Of a DNA stretch of 9,138 bases, positions 1-6,663 are shown one piece after another. The stretch is from Psychrilyobacter sp. (GTDB taxonomy: Bacteria > Fusobacteriota > Fusobacteriia > Fusobacteriales > Fusobacteriaceae), in assembly GCA_023145315.1 (NCBI GenBank), contig JAGLEA010000206.1, forward strand, positions 1 through 9,138. The letters are read 5' to 3'. Position numbers and translations under genes: made by a program. The notes below the pieces were generated by a model. It was not told the origin of the DNA, made no database searches, and saw only the letters and a list, made by a program, of their open reading frames with translations. Each line of letters begins with the position of its first letter. Within the stretch, counting starts at the first letter, position 1.

Positions 1-831
1 ATCAAAAGTTTGTTTTGTAAGCGTAGGGAAAATAGTAGTTCCAAAAGTCTCGTTCAAGATAGAGTTCAACTTTTCTTTTGTTGAAACATTAAACATATTA
101 GAGAAAAACAATTTACTATACGAATTATTACTTTTAGAAGAATTACTATCTAAATATTGTCCCACATCTTCATTCGTTATTAAACTTGAAAATTTTCTTA
201 CATCAACTTTAAACGAGTATGTTGTTCCTGAAGTATTTACTTTTCTAAGGTTCGTTAATAATAAGTTCGAGTTCAAATGTAAAGTAGCACTAAAATTATT
301 TGTATTAACAACGTCTACAGAAGATCCTGTAGTATCAAATAATAATCCACTAACTGTAGCATCCCCACTAATTTCATTAGAAGGATTAGTACTCATTGTA
401 TATTTTACTGTCTCAGTATCGAAAGTAAATGATTTTATAAATTTAATATCTAATTTTCTACGCAATTCAAATGAATAATCTTTAGTGTTTGGAATATTAT
501 ATATAAATGCCTTAAAAAAAGGTGAATCTGAAACTGCAGTACCACTAAATTTTTGAGCAGAAAAAACTTTAGTTGTAGGAATGATAGTATCATTAGGATT
601 GTTTTCAGCAAAATCTCCAGAAACATATGCTTTTCCTGTTACATCATCAAAAGGTTTTCCATTTTGGTTGCCCATTGTTCCACCTTTTGCATTAACAAAG
701 TATCCTGTACCATTTAAGCTATCATAATTTAATATTGATTGATTTATATTTTTTGGAGTAGAGCTTGTTGCAAAAGAAGAGACATTTCCTATAATTGAAA
801 ACATCGATATTAAAAGCATAATTCTTTTCAT
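1..831 (-). CDS. Secreted surface protein, N-terminal part (possible autotransporter passenger)
   Basis: The gene is cut by the left window edge; 277 codons are open from the ATG whose A pairs with base 831. The start is fixed by an AAGGAGG ribosome binding site (837-843, 5-nt spacer). The protein begins with a Sec-type signal peptide: MKR, a hydrophobic stretch of about residues 4-16, and a likely cleavage after SSFA near residue 21. The rest is rich in Ser, Thr, Asn and Asp with no cysteine, and alternates polar and hydrophobic residues as in beta-sheet surface proteins. Around residues 235-275 a predicted helical stretch (FNVSTKEKLNSILNE...TTIFPTL) resembles the linker preceding the beta-barrel of fusobacterial autotransporters. 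I recognise no catalytic motif. The barrel, if present, lies outside the window. Secretion is well supported, the autotransporter assignment is inference, and the function is unknown. Confidence 0.6.
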   Translation of the reverse strand, partial: MKRIMLLISMFSIIGNVSSFATSSTPKNINQSILNYDSLNGTGYFVNAKGGTMGNQNGKPFDDVTGKAYVSGDFAENNPNDTIIPTTKVFSAQKFSGTAVSDSPFFKAFIYNIPNTKDYSFELRRKLDIKFIKSFTFDTETVKYTMSTNPSNEISGDATVSGLLFDTTGSSVDVVNTNNFSATLHLNSNLLLTNLRKVNTSGTTYSFKVDVRKFSSLITNEDVGQYLDSNSSKSNNSYSKLFFSNMFNVSTKEKLNSILNETFGTTIFPTLTKQTFD

Positions 832-858
832 GAAAACCTCCTTAAATTTATTTAATTA

Positions 859-887
859 AGTATAACATAAAAGAGTTGTTGAGTCAA
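859..887 (-). promoter_or_regulatory. Sigma70-type promoter of the surface-protein gene
   Basis: On the minus strand, -35 TTGACT (882-887) and -10 TATACT (859-864) are separated by exactly 17 nt. The -10 ends 27 nt upstream of the ATG, leaving a short leader with a strong ribosome binding site. A small inverted repeat GTTGA-G-TCAAC (878-888) overlaps the -35. Confidence 0.75.
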
Positions 888-955
888 CCGAAATTGTTCA
901 TATGTTCTGAAAATGAAATTAGTCAAAATTAAACTCAATAATTCATTAGAATTTA

Positions 956-964
956 TGGTAAAAT
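956..964 (+). promoter_or_regulatory. Probable extended -10 promoter of dapF
   Basis: TGG followed by TAAAAT (959-964) forms an extended -10 about 57 nt upstream of the dapF ATG. No good -35 lies 16-18 nt upstream (CAATAA at 936-941). The same ATGG-YAWAAT arrangement precedes lgt and the second flavodiiron gene. An alternative is TTCATT (942-947), 17 nt, TATTAT (965-970). Confidence 0.4.
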
Positions 965-1020
965 TATTATATTAACAACAGGAATAGATTAAATTATTTA
1001 TAAAAATAAGGATGTGGATA

Positions 1021-1857
1021 ATGATTAAATTTGAAAAGTATCACGGATTAGGAAATGATTTTGTTATTTTTAACTATAATAACTTACTAAATAATGGAAT
1101 TAAAGATGATGAGTTTTCTAAATTAGCATTGAAAGCATGTAACAGACATACTGGGATTGGTGCTGATGGTATTATGATTTTAGTTGATAAAAACGATAGA
1201 TGTCAAATGATATTTATTAATAGTGATGGCAGTATAGGTGAGATGTGTGGTAACGGAATTCGATGTTTTTCAAACTATATCTATAACAATAATATATTAG
1301 AAGGAACGACTTATAGGGTTGAGACACTTTCAGGATTGCTCACATTGGATATATTTCCTAATAAAGAATTATTTAGCGTTAAAGTAAATATGGGAACTCC
1401 TACATTTGAAACTTCTAAAATTCCTATGTCCTTTTCTAATAATAGTTTTCTAGATAAAGAATTAGAAGTTTATGGTGAAACATATCGAGTTTCTGCTATT
1501 TTAATGGGAGTTCCTCATGCTGTGGTTTTTGTAGAAGATTTAAAAAATATTGATATCGAAAAAGTAGGTAAATATATAGAAAATCATGAACTTTTCCCTG
1601 CAAAAATTAATGTTAATTTTGTAGAACTTGTAACCTCAACAGAGATTAAGATAGATACGTGGGAAAGAGGGGCAGGTCACACTCTTGCCTGTGGAACTGG
1701 ATCATGTGCTAGTGTTATCGTTGGAAAGAAATTAGGATTACTCGACGGGAAGGTAATAGTACACCTTAATTTAGGAGACTTAGAAATAGAGGTAGGAGAG
1801 ACTGTATTCATGACTGGTCCCGCTGAGCTTATAGCCAAAGGTGAGTATCTAAAATAA
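1021..1857 (+). CDS. dapF: Diaminopimelate epimerase
   Basis: DapF interconverts LL- and meso-diaminopimelate without a cofactor, in the lysine/peptidoglycan precursor pathway in the cytoplasm. The 278-residue protein has the usual length and the two pseudo-symmetric halves of the family. Visible motifs are the N-terminal KYHGLGNDF (residues 6-14), the first catalytic cysteine C76 in GEMCGNGIRC, H166 in GVPHAV, the conserved WERG (214-217) and the second catalytic cysteine C224 in LACGTGSC. The start is set at 1021 because AAGGA (1008-1012) sits 8 nt upstream; an in-frame ATG at 1012 overlaps that site. One oddity is that the motif normally written RGxGET reads RGAGHT, with His220 where Glu is usual. 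The gene stands alone between a divergent surface-protein gene and convergent psuG. Some fusobacteria use meso-lanthionine in the wall, so the physiological substrate could differ. Confidence 0.95.
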   Translation: MIKFEKYHGLGNDFVIFNYNNLLNNGIKDDEFSKLALKACNRHTGIGADGIMILVDKNDRCQMIFINSDGSIGEMCGNGIRCFSNYIYNNNILEGTTYRVETLSGLLTLDIFPNKELFSVKVNMGTPTFETSKIPMSFSNNSFLDKELEVYGETYRVSAILMGVPHAVVFVEDLKNIDIEKVGKYIENHELFPAKINVNFVELVTSTEIKIDTWERGAGHTLACGTGSCASVIVGKKLGLLDGKVIVHLNLGDLEIEVGETVFMTGPAELIAKGEYLK

Positions 1858-1867
1858 TGATTATGAA

Positions 1868-1893
1868 AAAAGTCACCTTATTTGGTGACTTTT
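1868..1893. terminator. Bidirectional terminator shared by dapF and psuG
   Basis: A perfect 10-bp stem AAAAGTCACC / GGTGACTTTT (1868-1877 and 1884-1893) with a 6-nt loop TTATTT lies in the 49-nt gap between the convergent stops. T-rich tracts leave the stem in both directions (TTTT on plus, TTTTTT on minus), so it can end both transcripts. Confidence 0.85.
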
Positions 1894-1906
1894 AAAAATT
1901 TAATTA

Positions 1907-2830
1907 TTATAATTTTGAATATTCTACAGCTAGTTTTCCAGCTAATTTAGCATTATTATATACTAATTCAATATTTGATTCAAGGGAATCTCCACCTGTT
2001 AACTCTTTTACTTTAGCTAATAAAAATGGCGTGCTTTCCTTTCCTTTTATCCCTAATTTTTCAGCTTCTTCTACAGCTTTATTTATAGCACTTGTAATTA
2101 CATTGAAATCCATCTCATATTTTTCAGGAATTGGATTAGCTATTACAAAACCACCATTTAGTCCTAAATCCCATTTTGCTTTTAAAGCTAAAGCTAAACT
2201 ACTTGGGCTTTGAACATTATAGTCCACTTTAAATCCACTTTTTCGAGTATAAAAAGCAGGTAATTCGTCTGTTTGATATCCGACTACTGGTACACCTTTA
2301 GTCTCAAGATATTCTAAAGTCAAATTAATATCTAATATAGATTTTGCACCAGCACAAACTACCGCTACATTTGTTCTTCCTAACTCTTCTAAATCAGCAG
2401 ATATATCAAAACTTGTTTCTGCTCCTCTATGTACTCCACCAATACCACCAGTTGCAAAAACTTTAATTCCTGCTATATTAGCAATTATCATTGTAGAAGC
2501 TACAGTTGTTGCTCCATCTAATTCATTTGCTATAATAAATGGAATATCTCTTCTACTTGTTTTTATAACTTTCTCTCCAGCTTTCCCAAGGTAGTCTATC
2601 TCTTCTTTTGTTAACCCTACTTTTAACCTACCGTTTAAAATTGCAATTGTCGCTGGAGTAGCACCTTCACTTCTAACGATATCTTCAACTTTTATTGCAG
2701 TTTCAACATTCATTGGATAAGGCATTCCATGTGAAATAATAGTTGATTCTAATGCTACTACAGGTTGTCCATTGTTTAGTGCTTCCATAACTTCAGTGCT
2801 GATGTCTACATACTTTTCATAAATTAACAT
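1907..2830 (-). CDS. psuG: Pseudouridine-5'-phosphate glycosidase
   Basis: PsuG cleaves the C-C glycosidic bond of pseudouridine-5'-phosphate to give uracil and ribose-5-phosphate, and needs a divalent metal (Mn2+ in E. coli). The 307-residue protein is full length. Residues matching the E. coli enzyme at a constant offset of three are visible: E28 in ALESTIISHGMPYP, D146, the Schiff-base lysine K163 in CAGAKSILD, and N286 in GGDSLESNIELV. The TGGIGGVHRGAE segment (127-138) is also typical. It is the second gene of an operon. psuK ends 15 nt upstream, and AAGGAG (2837-2842, 6-nt spacer) lies in that gap. Uracil and ribose-5-phosphate feed pyrimidine salvage and the pentose phosphate pathway. 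The stop is followed by the terminator shared with dapF. Confidence 0.96.
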   Translation of the reverse strand: MLIYEKYVDISTEVMEALNNGQPVVALESTIISHGMPYPMNVETAIKVEDIVRSEGATPATIAILNGRLKVGLTKEEIDYLGKAGEKVIKTSRRDIPFIIANELDGATTVASTMIIANIAGIKVFATGGIGGVHRGAETSFDISADLEELGRTNVAVVCAGAKSILDINLTLEYLETKGVPVVGYQTDELPAFYTRKSGFKVDYNVQSPSSLALALKAKWDLGLNGGFVIANPIPEKYEMDFNVITSAINKAVEEAEKLGIKGKESTPFLLAKVKELTGGDSLESNIELVYNNAKLAGKLAVEYSKL

Positions 2831-2845
2831 AATATACTCCTTTGT

Positions 2846-3955
2846 TTATAAAATTATTTTTTTATTTTTAAAATTTAATTTTTCTATTGTTTTCTTTACT
2901 AAGCTAGGGGTTATATTTGGATTTATTGTCTCTTCATAGGAAATGGCTAATATTGATGCTCCTATAGCAAATTTTATCTCTTCCTCTATATCTTTATTCT
3001 TAAATAATCCATAAGTTAATCCAGCTACAAAAGCATCTCCTGCTCCAGTTGCTCCAACCATTTCCATTGTTGGTGGAACCATAATTCCTTCTATATTTGG
3101 CGTTTTATAATATACTCCCTCTGATCCCAAAGTAATAAAAACATTCTTAACACCTTTACTTACAAAATATTGACCAACTTTTTTAAGATCAGTTTCATCA
3201 TTTATAGCTATTCCAGATAAAGCTTCTGCTTCTAGCTTATTAGGCTTTATCGTATGAAAATATCCAACTAAATCTTTAATTTTTTTAGCTTTACTTGCAG
3301 AGACTGTATCCAAAATAAATGGGACATCATAAGATGTTACCAAATACTCTACAATTTTTGGTAGATTAGCATCTATAATACAAAATTTTGAGTTTTTAAT
3401 AATATAATCATTCTTTTTTATATAATTAATATCAATATTTTTTAAGATATCCATATAGGAGATAGCTACATTCATCTCTCTTTTTTTGTCTAATACACAG
3501 AGGTAAGTAGAAGTGTTTTCACCATTGACTATCAGGGTGTTTTCCATATGGAGACCTATCGATTTGGCGTGGTTAAGAATTCTTTTCCCATTTTCGTCAT
3601 CTCCTACGGCACTTAAAAATTTAGTGCTTATCCCTAGTCGGGTAAGATTTTCTGCTATGTTTCTTCCTACACCACCTAAAGATGTCGTTACAAATCCTGG
3701 ATTGGAATCTCCTAAAATAAGCGAATTTTCAGGATATCCTTGGATATCAATATTTGATCCTCCAATCACGCAAACATAAGGCTCTTCCTTAGATAAAACA
3801 TATCCTTTTCCTCTAACTATACCTTTTTTCATAAGGTTACTTATATGGACTGCTACAGAGGATCTTGTTATTCCCAACATTTTTGCCACTTCATCTTGAG
3901 AGATCATGGGATTACTTTCAATTAATTTTAAAACGTCCTTTTCTCTATTAGTCAT
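2846..3955 (-). CDS. psuK: Pseudouridine kinase with N-terminal winged-helix domain
   Basis: The kinase domain phosphorylates pseudouridine at the 5' position, making the PsuG substrate. Residues 1-55 are a winged helix-turn-helix domain: REKDVLKLIESNP, then the HTH at about 19-40 (SQDEVAKMLGITRSSVAVHI), then a wing GKGYVL. From residue 60 a PfkB/ribokinase domain follows, with GGSNID (65-70), signature GGVGRN (94-99), KPNKLEAE (237-244) and the catalytic GAGD (304-307, base D307). The 369-residue length is a normal PfkB kinase plus the HTH, a fusion also known in other bacterial sugar and nucleoside kinases. AAGGAG (3963-3968) lies 7 nt before the ATG. The gene is first in the psuK-psuG operon and has its own promoter. 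Substrate specificity is inferred from adjacency to psuG. The HTH suggests a regulatory role, perhaps on its own promoter. Confidence 0.88.
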   Translation of the reverse strand: MTNREKDVLKLIESNPMISQDEVAKMLGITRSSVAVHISNLMKKGIVRGKGYVLSKEEPYVCVIGGSNIDIQGYPENSLILGDSNPGFVTTSLGGVGRNIAENLTRLGISTKFLSAVGDDENGKRILNHAKSIGLHMENTLIVNGENTSTYLCVLDKKREMNVAISYMDILKNIDINYIKKNDYIIKNSKFCIIDANLPKIVEYLVTSYDVPFILDTVSASKAKKIKDLVGYFHTIKPNKLEAEALSGIAINDETDLKKVGQYFVSKGVKNVFITLGSEGVYYKTPNIEGIMVPPTMEMVGATGAGDAFVAGLTYGLFKNKDIEEEIKFAIGASILAISYEETINPNITPSLVKKTIEKLNFKNKKIIL

Positions 3956-3992
3956 AACCTTTCTCCTTAATTAATGATTATTTCACAACAAT

Positions 3993-4021
3993 AGTTTATT
4001 ATAGCTTTGGGTTTTTGTCAA
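3993..4021 (-). promoter_or_regulatory. Sigma70-type promoter of psuK-psuG
   Basis: On the minus strand, a perfect -35 TTGACA (4016-4021) and -10 TAAACT (3993-3998) are separated by 17 nt. A TATAAT also overlaps the spacer end but would leave only 12 nt. The promoter lies in the 94-nt gap after the cysteine desulfurase gene, which has no visible terminator, so psuKG may also receive read-through. Confidence 0.7.
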
Positions 4022-4042
4022 TACTAATATAAATATTTGTAT
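4021..4042. promoter_or_regulatory. Candidate operator: 22-bp near-palindrome abutting the psuK -35
   Basis: Arms ATACTAATAT (4021-4030) and ATATTTGTAT (4033-4042) flank a 2-nt centre AA and pair at 9 of 10 positions. The inner edge shares one base with the -35 box. Position and symmetry suit a dimeric transcription factor, possibly the HTH domain of PsuK. The AT-richness lowers certainty. Confidence 0.35.
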
Positions 4043-4049
4043 TCTTTTG

Positions 4050-5192
4050 CTATATATTTGTACCCAATTCCTTTAATCCTTCTACTGCTATTTTTATTTC
4101 CTCTCTTGTATTAAAATGAGAAAAACTGAACCTTACCATTCCTTGTTCTTCTGTTTTAAAATCAGTATGCATAAGGGGAGCACAATGAATTCCCGATCTT
4201 GTAGCTATATCATAATCTTCTTCTAATGCTAAAGCTAGATCACTAGATGGTATATCTCCTAAATTTAACGACACTATTGGAGCCCTATACTTCGTATTAA
4301 AATCACCATAAATTTTTATACCATTTATATTTTCTATTTCATCATAAAAAAATCTAGCTAGCTTAAGTTCCTTTTCTCGGATTTTATCTACACCTACTTC
4401 AAATATATACTTTAGACTAGCATTCAAACCCGCTAATCCATGAATATTAGGAGTGCCTGCTTCTAGTTTATCTGGCATAGTTTTAGGGTGTTCGTGATCA
4501 AAGGAGTGAGATCCACTTCCTCCTACAATATAACCATCTAAATCTATATTAGGGGATACATATATTCCACCTACTCCTCCTGGTCCCATTAGTCCTTTGT
4601 GTCCTGTAAAACATAATATATCTATATTAAACTTTTTTACATCTATAGGAAATACACCTGCCGTTTGAGATCCATCTACTATAAATAATAAGTTGTTGTT
4701 TTTTACAATCTTACCTATTTTTTCTAAATCTACTAAATTTCCTGTTAAATTTGATCCATGAGTTACTACTATTGCCTTTGTTTTACTTGTTATACTCTTT
4801 TCTAATTTTTCATAGTTTAAGTTCCCAATATTATTAGAATCAATAAATTTAACTTCAACCCCTAGTTTTTCTAATTTATAAAGTGGACGCAAAACAGAGT
4901 TATGTTCTAGTGTTGAGCTCACGATTTCATCTCCTAATTCTAACTTTAATCCTAAAATTGCCATATTTAATGACATTGTAGAGTTTTGTGTAAACGCTAT
5001 ATTCAGTGGACTTTCTATATTAAATAATTTAGCTAATAGTTCTCGTGTTTCATAGATAATTCTTGCTCCATCTAACGAAAATCTATGTCCACCCCTACTT
5101 GGATTTCCAAATTTATTTAGTGCTTCTACCATAGCTTCTCCCACTCCATTCGGTTTAGGAAGAGTTGTAGCAGCGTTATCAAAATATATCAT
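4050..5192 (-). CDS. Cysteine desulfurase family protein (class V aminotransferase fold)
   Basis: This PLP enzyme should remove sulfur from cysteine (or selenium from selenocysteine), giving alanine and an enzyme persulfide. The 380-residue protein begins MIYFDNAATT, and visible family residues are N148 in HGSNLTG, D173 and Q176 in VDGSQTAG, H97, the PLP lysine K199 in TGHKGLMGPGGVGG and the catalytic cysteine C337 in RSGIHCAPLMH. The R-x-G-x-H-C context resembles SufS/group II enzymes. Overall it best fits the EF2568-like 'cysteine desulfurase family' rather than housekeeping IscS. The ATG at 5192 is preferred because AGAGG lies 8 nt upstream; an in-frame GTG at 5201 is too close to that site. 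No IscU, SufU or other scaffold gene is nearby, so the sulfur acceptor is unknown. It lies downstream of fprA with a terminator hairpin between them. Confidence 0.88.
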   Translation of the reverse strand: MIYFDNAATTLPKPNGVGEAMVEALNKFGNPSRGGHRFSLDGARIIYETRELLAKLFNIESPLNIAFTQNSTMSLNMAILGLKLELGDEIVSSTLEHNSVLRPLYKLEKLGVEVKFIDSNNIGNLNYEKLEKSITSKTKAIVVTHGSNLTGNLVDLEKIGKIVKNNNLLFIVDGSQTAGVFPIDVKKFNIDILCFTGHKGLMGPGGVGGIYVSPNIDLDGYIVGGSGSHSFDHEHPKTMPDKLEAGTPNIHGLAGLNASLKYIFEVGVDKIREKELKLARFFYDEIENINGIKIYGDFNTKYRAPIVSLNLGDIPSSDLALALEEDYDIATRSGIHCAPLMHTDFKTEEQGMVRFSFSHFNTREEIKIAVEGLKELGTNI

Positions 5193-5218
5193 AATTAACA
5201 CCTCTATTTCTATATTTT

Positions 5219-5262
5219 AAAAAGCAAGAAACTACCTAGAAATTAGGAGTCCCTTGCTTTTT
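5219..5262 (-). terminator. Rho-independent terminator after flavodiiron gene 1
   Basis: A 10-bp outer stem AAAAAGCAAG / CTTGCTTTTT (5219-5228 and 5253-5262) encloses a second inverted repeat (ACT-A-CCTA with TAGG-AGT). On the minus strand it ends in TTTTT and starts 1 nt after the flavodiiron stop. Only 26 nt remain before the next ATG (5192). Confidence 0.8.
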
Positions 5263-5263
5263 A

Positions 5264-6484
5264 TTATTTTCTTACTTCTTTTAATTTATCTGCCATTGCA
5301 ATTGCTATAGCTTCTAACTTAGCATAGTCTGCTGGTTTAGGAGTTCCCTTTACTTCTACAGATTCTCCTATTACCTCTACCCCTCTTAGTGAGTCAGCAA
5401 AAGCTTGTATTCCTCTAACTCCTCCTCCACTCCACATCATGTTTCCAAAGATACCTAAATACCTATTTTTAAGTCCATAATTTTGTAGTTTTGATAAGAT
5501 TGGTTGTACTTTTGGATATACTGCATTATTATGTGAGCATGATCCTATTATTAACCCTTGATATTTCCATATATCACTAATTATATACGAGTGGTCTGTT
5601 TTAGATGCGTCGTACATCTTAATGTTTACAATCCCTTCTTTTGCAAGTTGGCTTGCTATTGAATTAGCCATCTTTTCTGTATTTCCATACATTGAACCAT
5701 AAACTATAACAACACCTTCTGATTCTGGTTCCATCTTCGACCAAGCATCATAATGTTTTATTACTTTAGCTATGTCAGTTCTCCATATAGGACCGTGACA
5801 AGGAGCTATACATTTTATATCTAATCCACTTAATTTTTTTATCGCATTTTGTGTTTGCACACCATATTTACCTACTATATTAGAATAATATCTTCTCATC
5901 TCATCTTCATAAAAATCTAAATTAAGTTGATCATCAAATATTCCACCATCTAGAGATCCAAAACTTCCAAATGCATCATTTGAAAATAGTGTTCCTGTAA
6001 AAGACTCAAAAGTTACCATAGATTCTGGCCAATGAACCATAGGCACCATTGCAAAATTTAGAGTATGTTTACCTAATTCTAGAGTGTCTCCATCTTTTAT
6101 AACCATTCTATTATTCATACATCTTTCTTTTGAACAATCATAGAACGCGTCTAACATTGGGAATGTTTTAGCATTACCAACTAACATAATATCTGGATAT
6201 AATCTGATTACATCCTTTATAGCACCTGCATGATCAGGTTCCATATGATTAATTATTAGATAATCTACCTTTCTATCCCCTAATACGCCTTCTAATTTTT
6301 CTAAAAAACTTTCACTTGTTCCTATTTCTACTGTATCTATAAGTGCTACTTTTTCATCTAAAATTAAATAAGAGTTGTAAGAAACTCCCTTATCTAAAGG
6401 TAAATAGTTTTCGAATCTTTGTGTTTTTCTATCATTTACACCTATCCAAAAAATATCTTCTGTAAGATTTTCAACATTATGCAT
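5264..6484 (-). CDS. fprA: Flavodiiron protein 1, FprA type (O2/NO reductase)
   Basis: Flavodiiron proteins reduce O2 to water and/or NO to N2O in the cytoplasm of anaerobes, usually with electrons from rubredoxin or another redox partner. The 406-residue protein has the standard two domains. Residues 1-250 form a metallo-beta-lactamase-like diiron domain with ligands H80, E82, D84 and H85 (HMEPDHAG), H151 (VHWPES), D170 (SNDAFGSFG) and H230 (PCHGPIWR). Residues 257-404 form a flavodoxin domain with the FMN phosphate loop GSMYGNT (263-269). No rubredoxin domain is fused. The GSFGSLDG stretch after D170 resembles the clostridial/methanogen FprA group, unlike the second copy in this window. AGGAGG lies 6 nt upstream of the ATG. 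The promoter overlaps a perfect palindrome, suggesting redox-responsive control. Confidence 0.94.
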   Translation of the reverse strand: MHNVENLTEDIFWIGVNDRKTQRFENYLPLDKGVSYNSYLILDEKVALIDTVEIGTSESFLEKLEGVLGDRKVDYLIINHMEPDHAGAIKDVIRLYPDIMLVGNAKTFPMLDAFYDCSKERCMNNRMVIKDGDTLELGKHTLNFAMVPMVHWPESMVTFESFTGTLFSNDAFGSFGSLDGGIFDDQLNLDFYEDEMRRYYSNIVGKYGVQTQNAIKKLSGLDIKCIAPCHGPIWRTDIAKVIKHYDAWSKMEPESEGVVIVYGSMYGNTEKMANSIASQLAKEGIVNIKMYDASKTDHSYIISDIWKYQGLIIGSCSHNNAVYPKVQPILSKLQNYGLKNRYLGIFGNMMWSGGGVRGIQAFADSLRGVEVIGESVEVKGTPKPADYAKLEAIAIAMADKLKEVRK

Positions 6485-6533
6485 TTTATTCCTCCTAAAT
6501 TACTAGTTACTAAAGTTTTTTACTTTTCACTAC

Positions 6534-6552
6534 TATTATATACTATATAATA
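6534..6552. promoter_or_regulatory. Candidate operator: perfect 19-nt palindrome over the fprA -10
   Basis: TATTATATACTATATAATA is a perfect 9-1-9 inverted repeat covering the -10 element. Its inner 7-1-7 core (TTATATA-C-TATATAA) matches the Bacillus PerR box TTATAAT-N-ATTATAA at 10 of 14 positions, with the same 15-nt geometry. Binding by a PerR/Fur-family repressor is inference. Confidence 0.4.
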
Positions 6553-6564
6553 ACAAATATTCAA
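6535..6564 (-). promoter_or_regulatory. Sigma70-type promoter of flavodiiron gene 1
   Basis: On the minus strand, -35 TTGAAT (6559-6564) and a perfect -10 TATAAT (6535-6540) are separated by 18 nt. The -10 lies about 50 nt upstream of the ATG at 6484 and inside the palindrome at 6534-6552. Confidence 0.65.
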
Positions 6565-6621
6565 TTTCCTATCAAGTGAAATAAATAATATAATTATTAT
6601 TCCTAATTATTTTTTAAATTA

Positions 6622-6630
6622 TGGTATAAT
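6622..6630 (+). promoter_or_regulatory. Extended -10 promoter of lgt
   Basis: TGG followed by a perfect TATAAT (6625-6630) forms an extended -10, 33 nt upstream of the lgt ATG. No recognisable -35 stands 16-18 nt upstream. A 7-3-7 inverted repeat, AAATTAT-GGT-ATAATTT (6616-6632), is centred on it. Confidence 0.6.
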
Positions 6631-6663
6631 TTCAATGAATTTTATGATTTTAGGAGGTTTTTT

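Noticed and set aside
1012..1020. Upstream in-frame ATG that would add three residues to DapF
   Set aside because: The ATG overlaps the AAGGA site that serves the ATG at 1021, has no ribosome binding site of its own, and the family begins at MIKFEKYHG.
2031..2213. Short open frame on the plus strand inside psuG
   Set aside because: It is antisense to the conserved psuG C-terminus, and its composition is that of a shadow frame.
3513..3779. Open frame on the plus strand inside psuK
   Set aside because: It is antisense to the conserved PfkB domain, without a good ribosome binding site or a recognisable product.
5193..5201. GTG start adding three residues to the cysteine desulfurase
   Set aside because: AGAGG would be only about one base away from the GTG, while it is 8 nt from the ATG at 5192, and the family begins at MIYFDNAATT.
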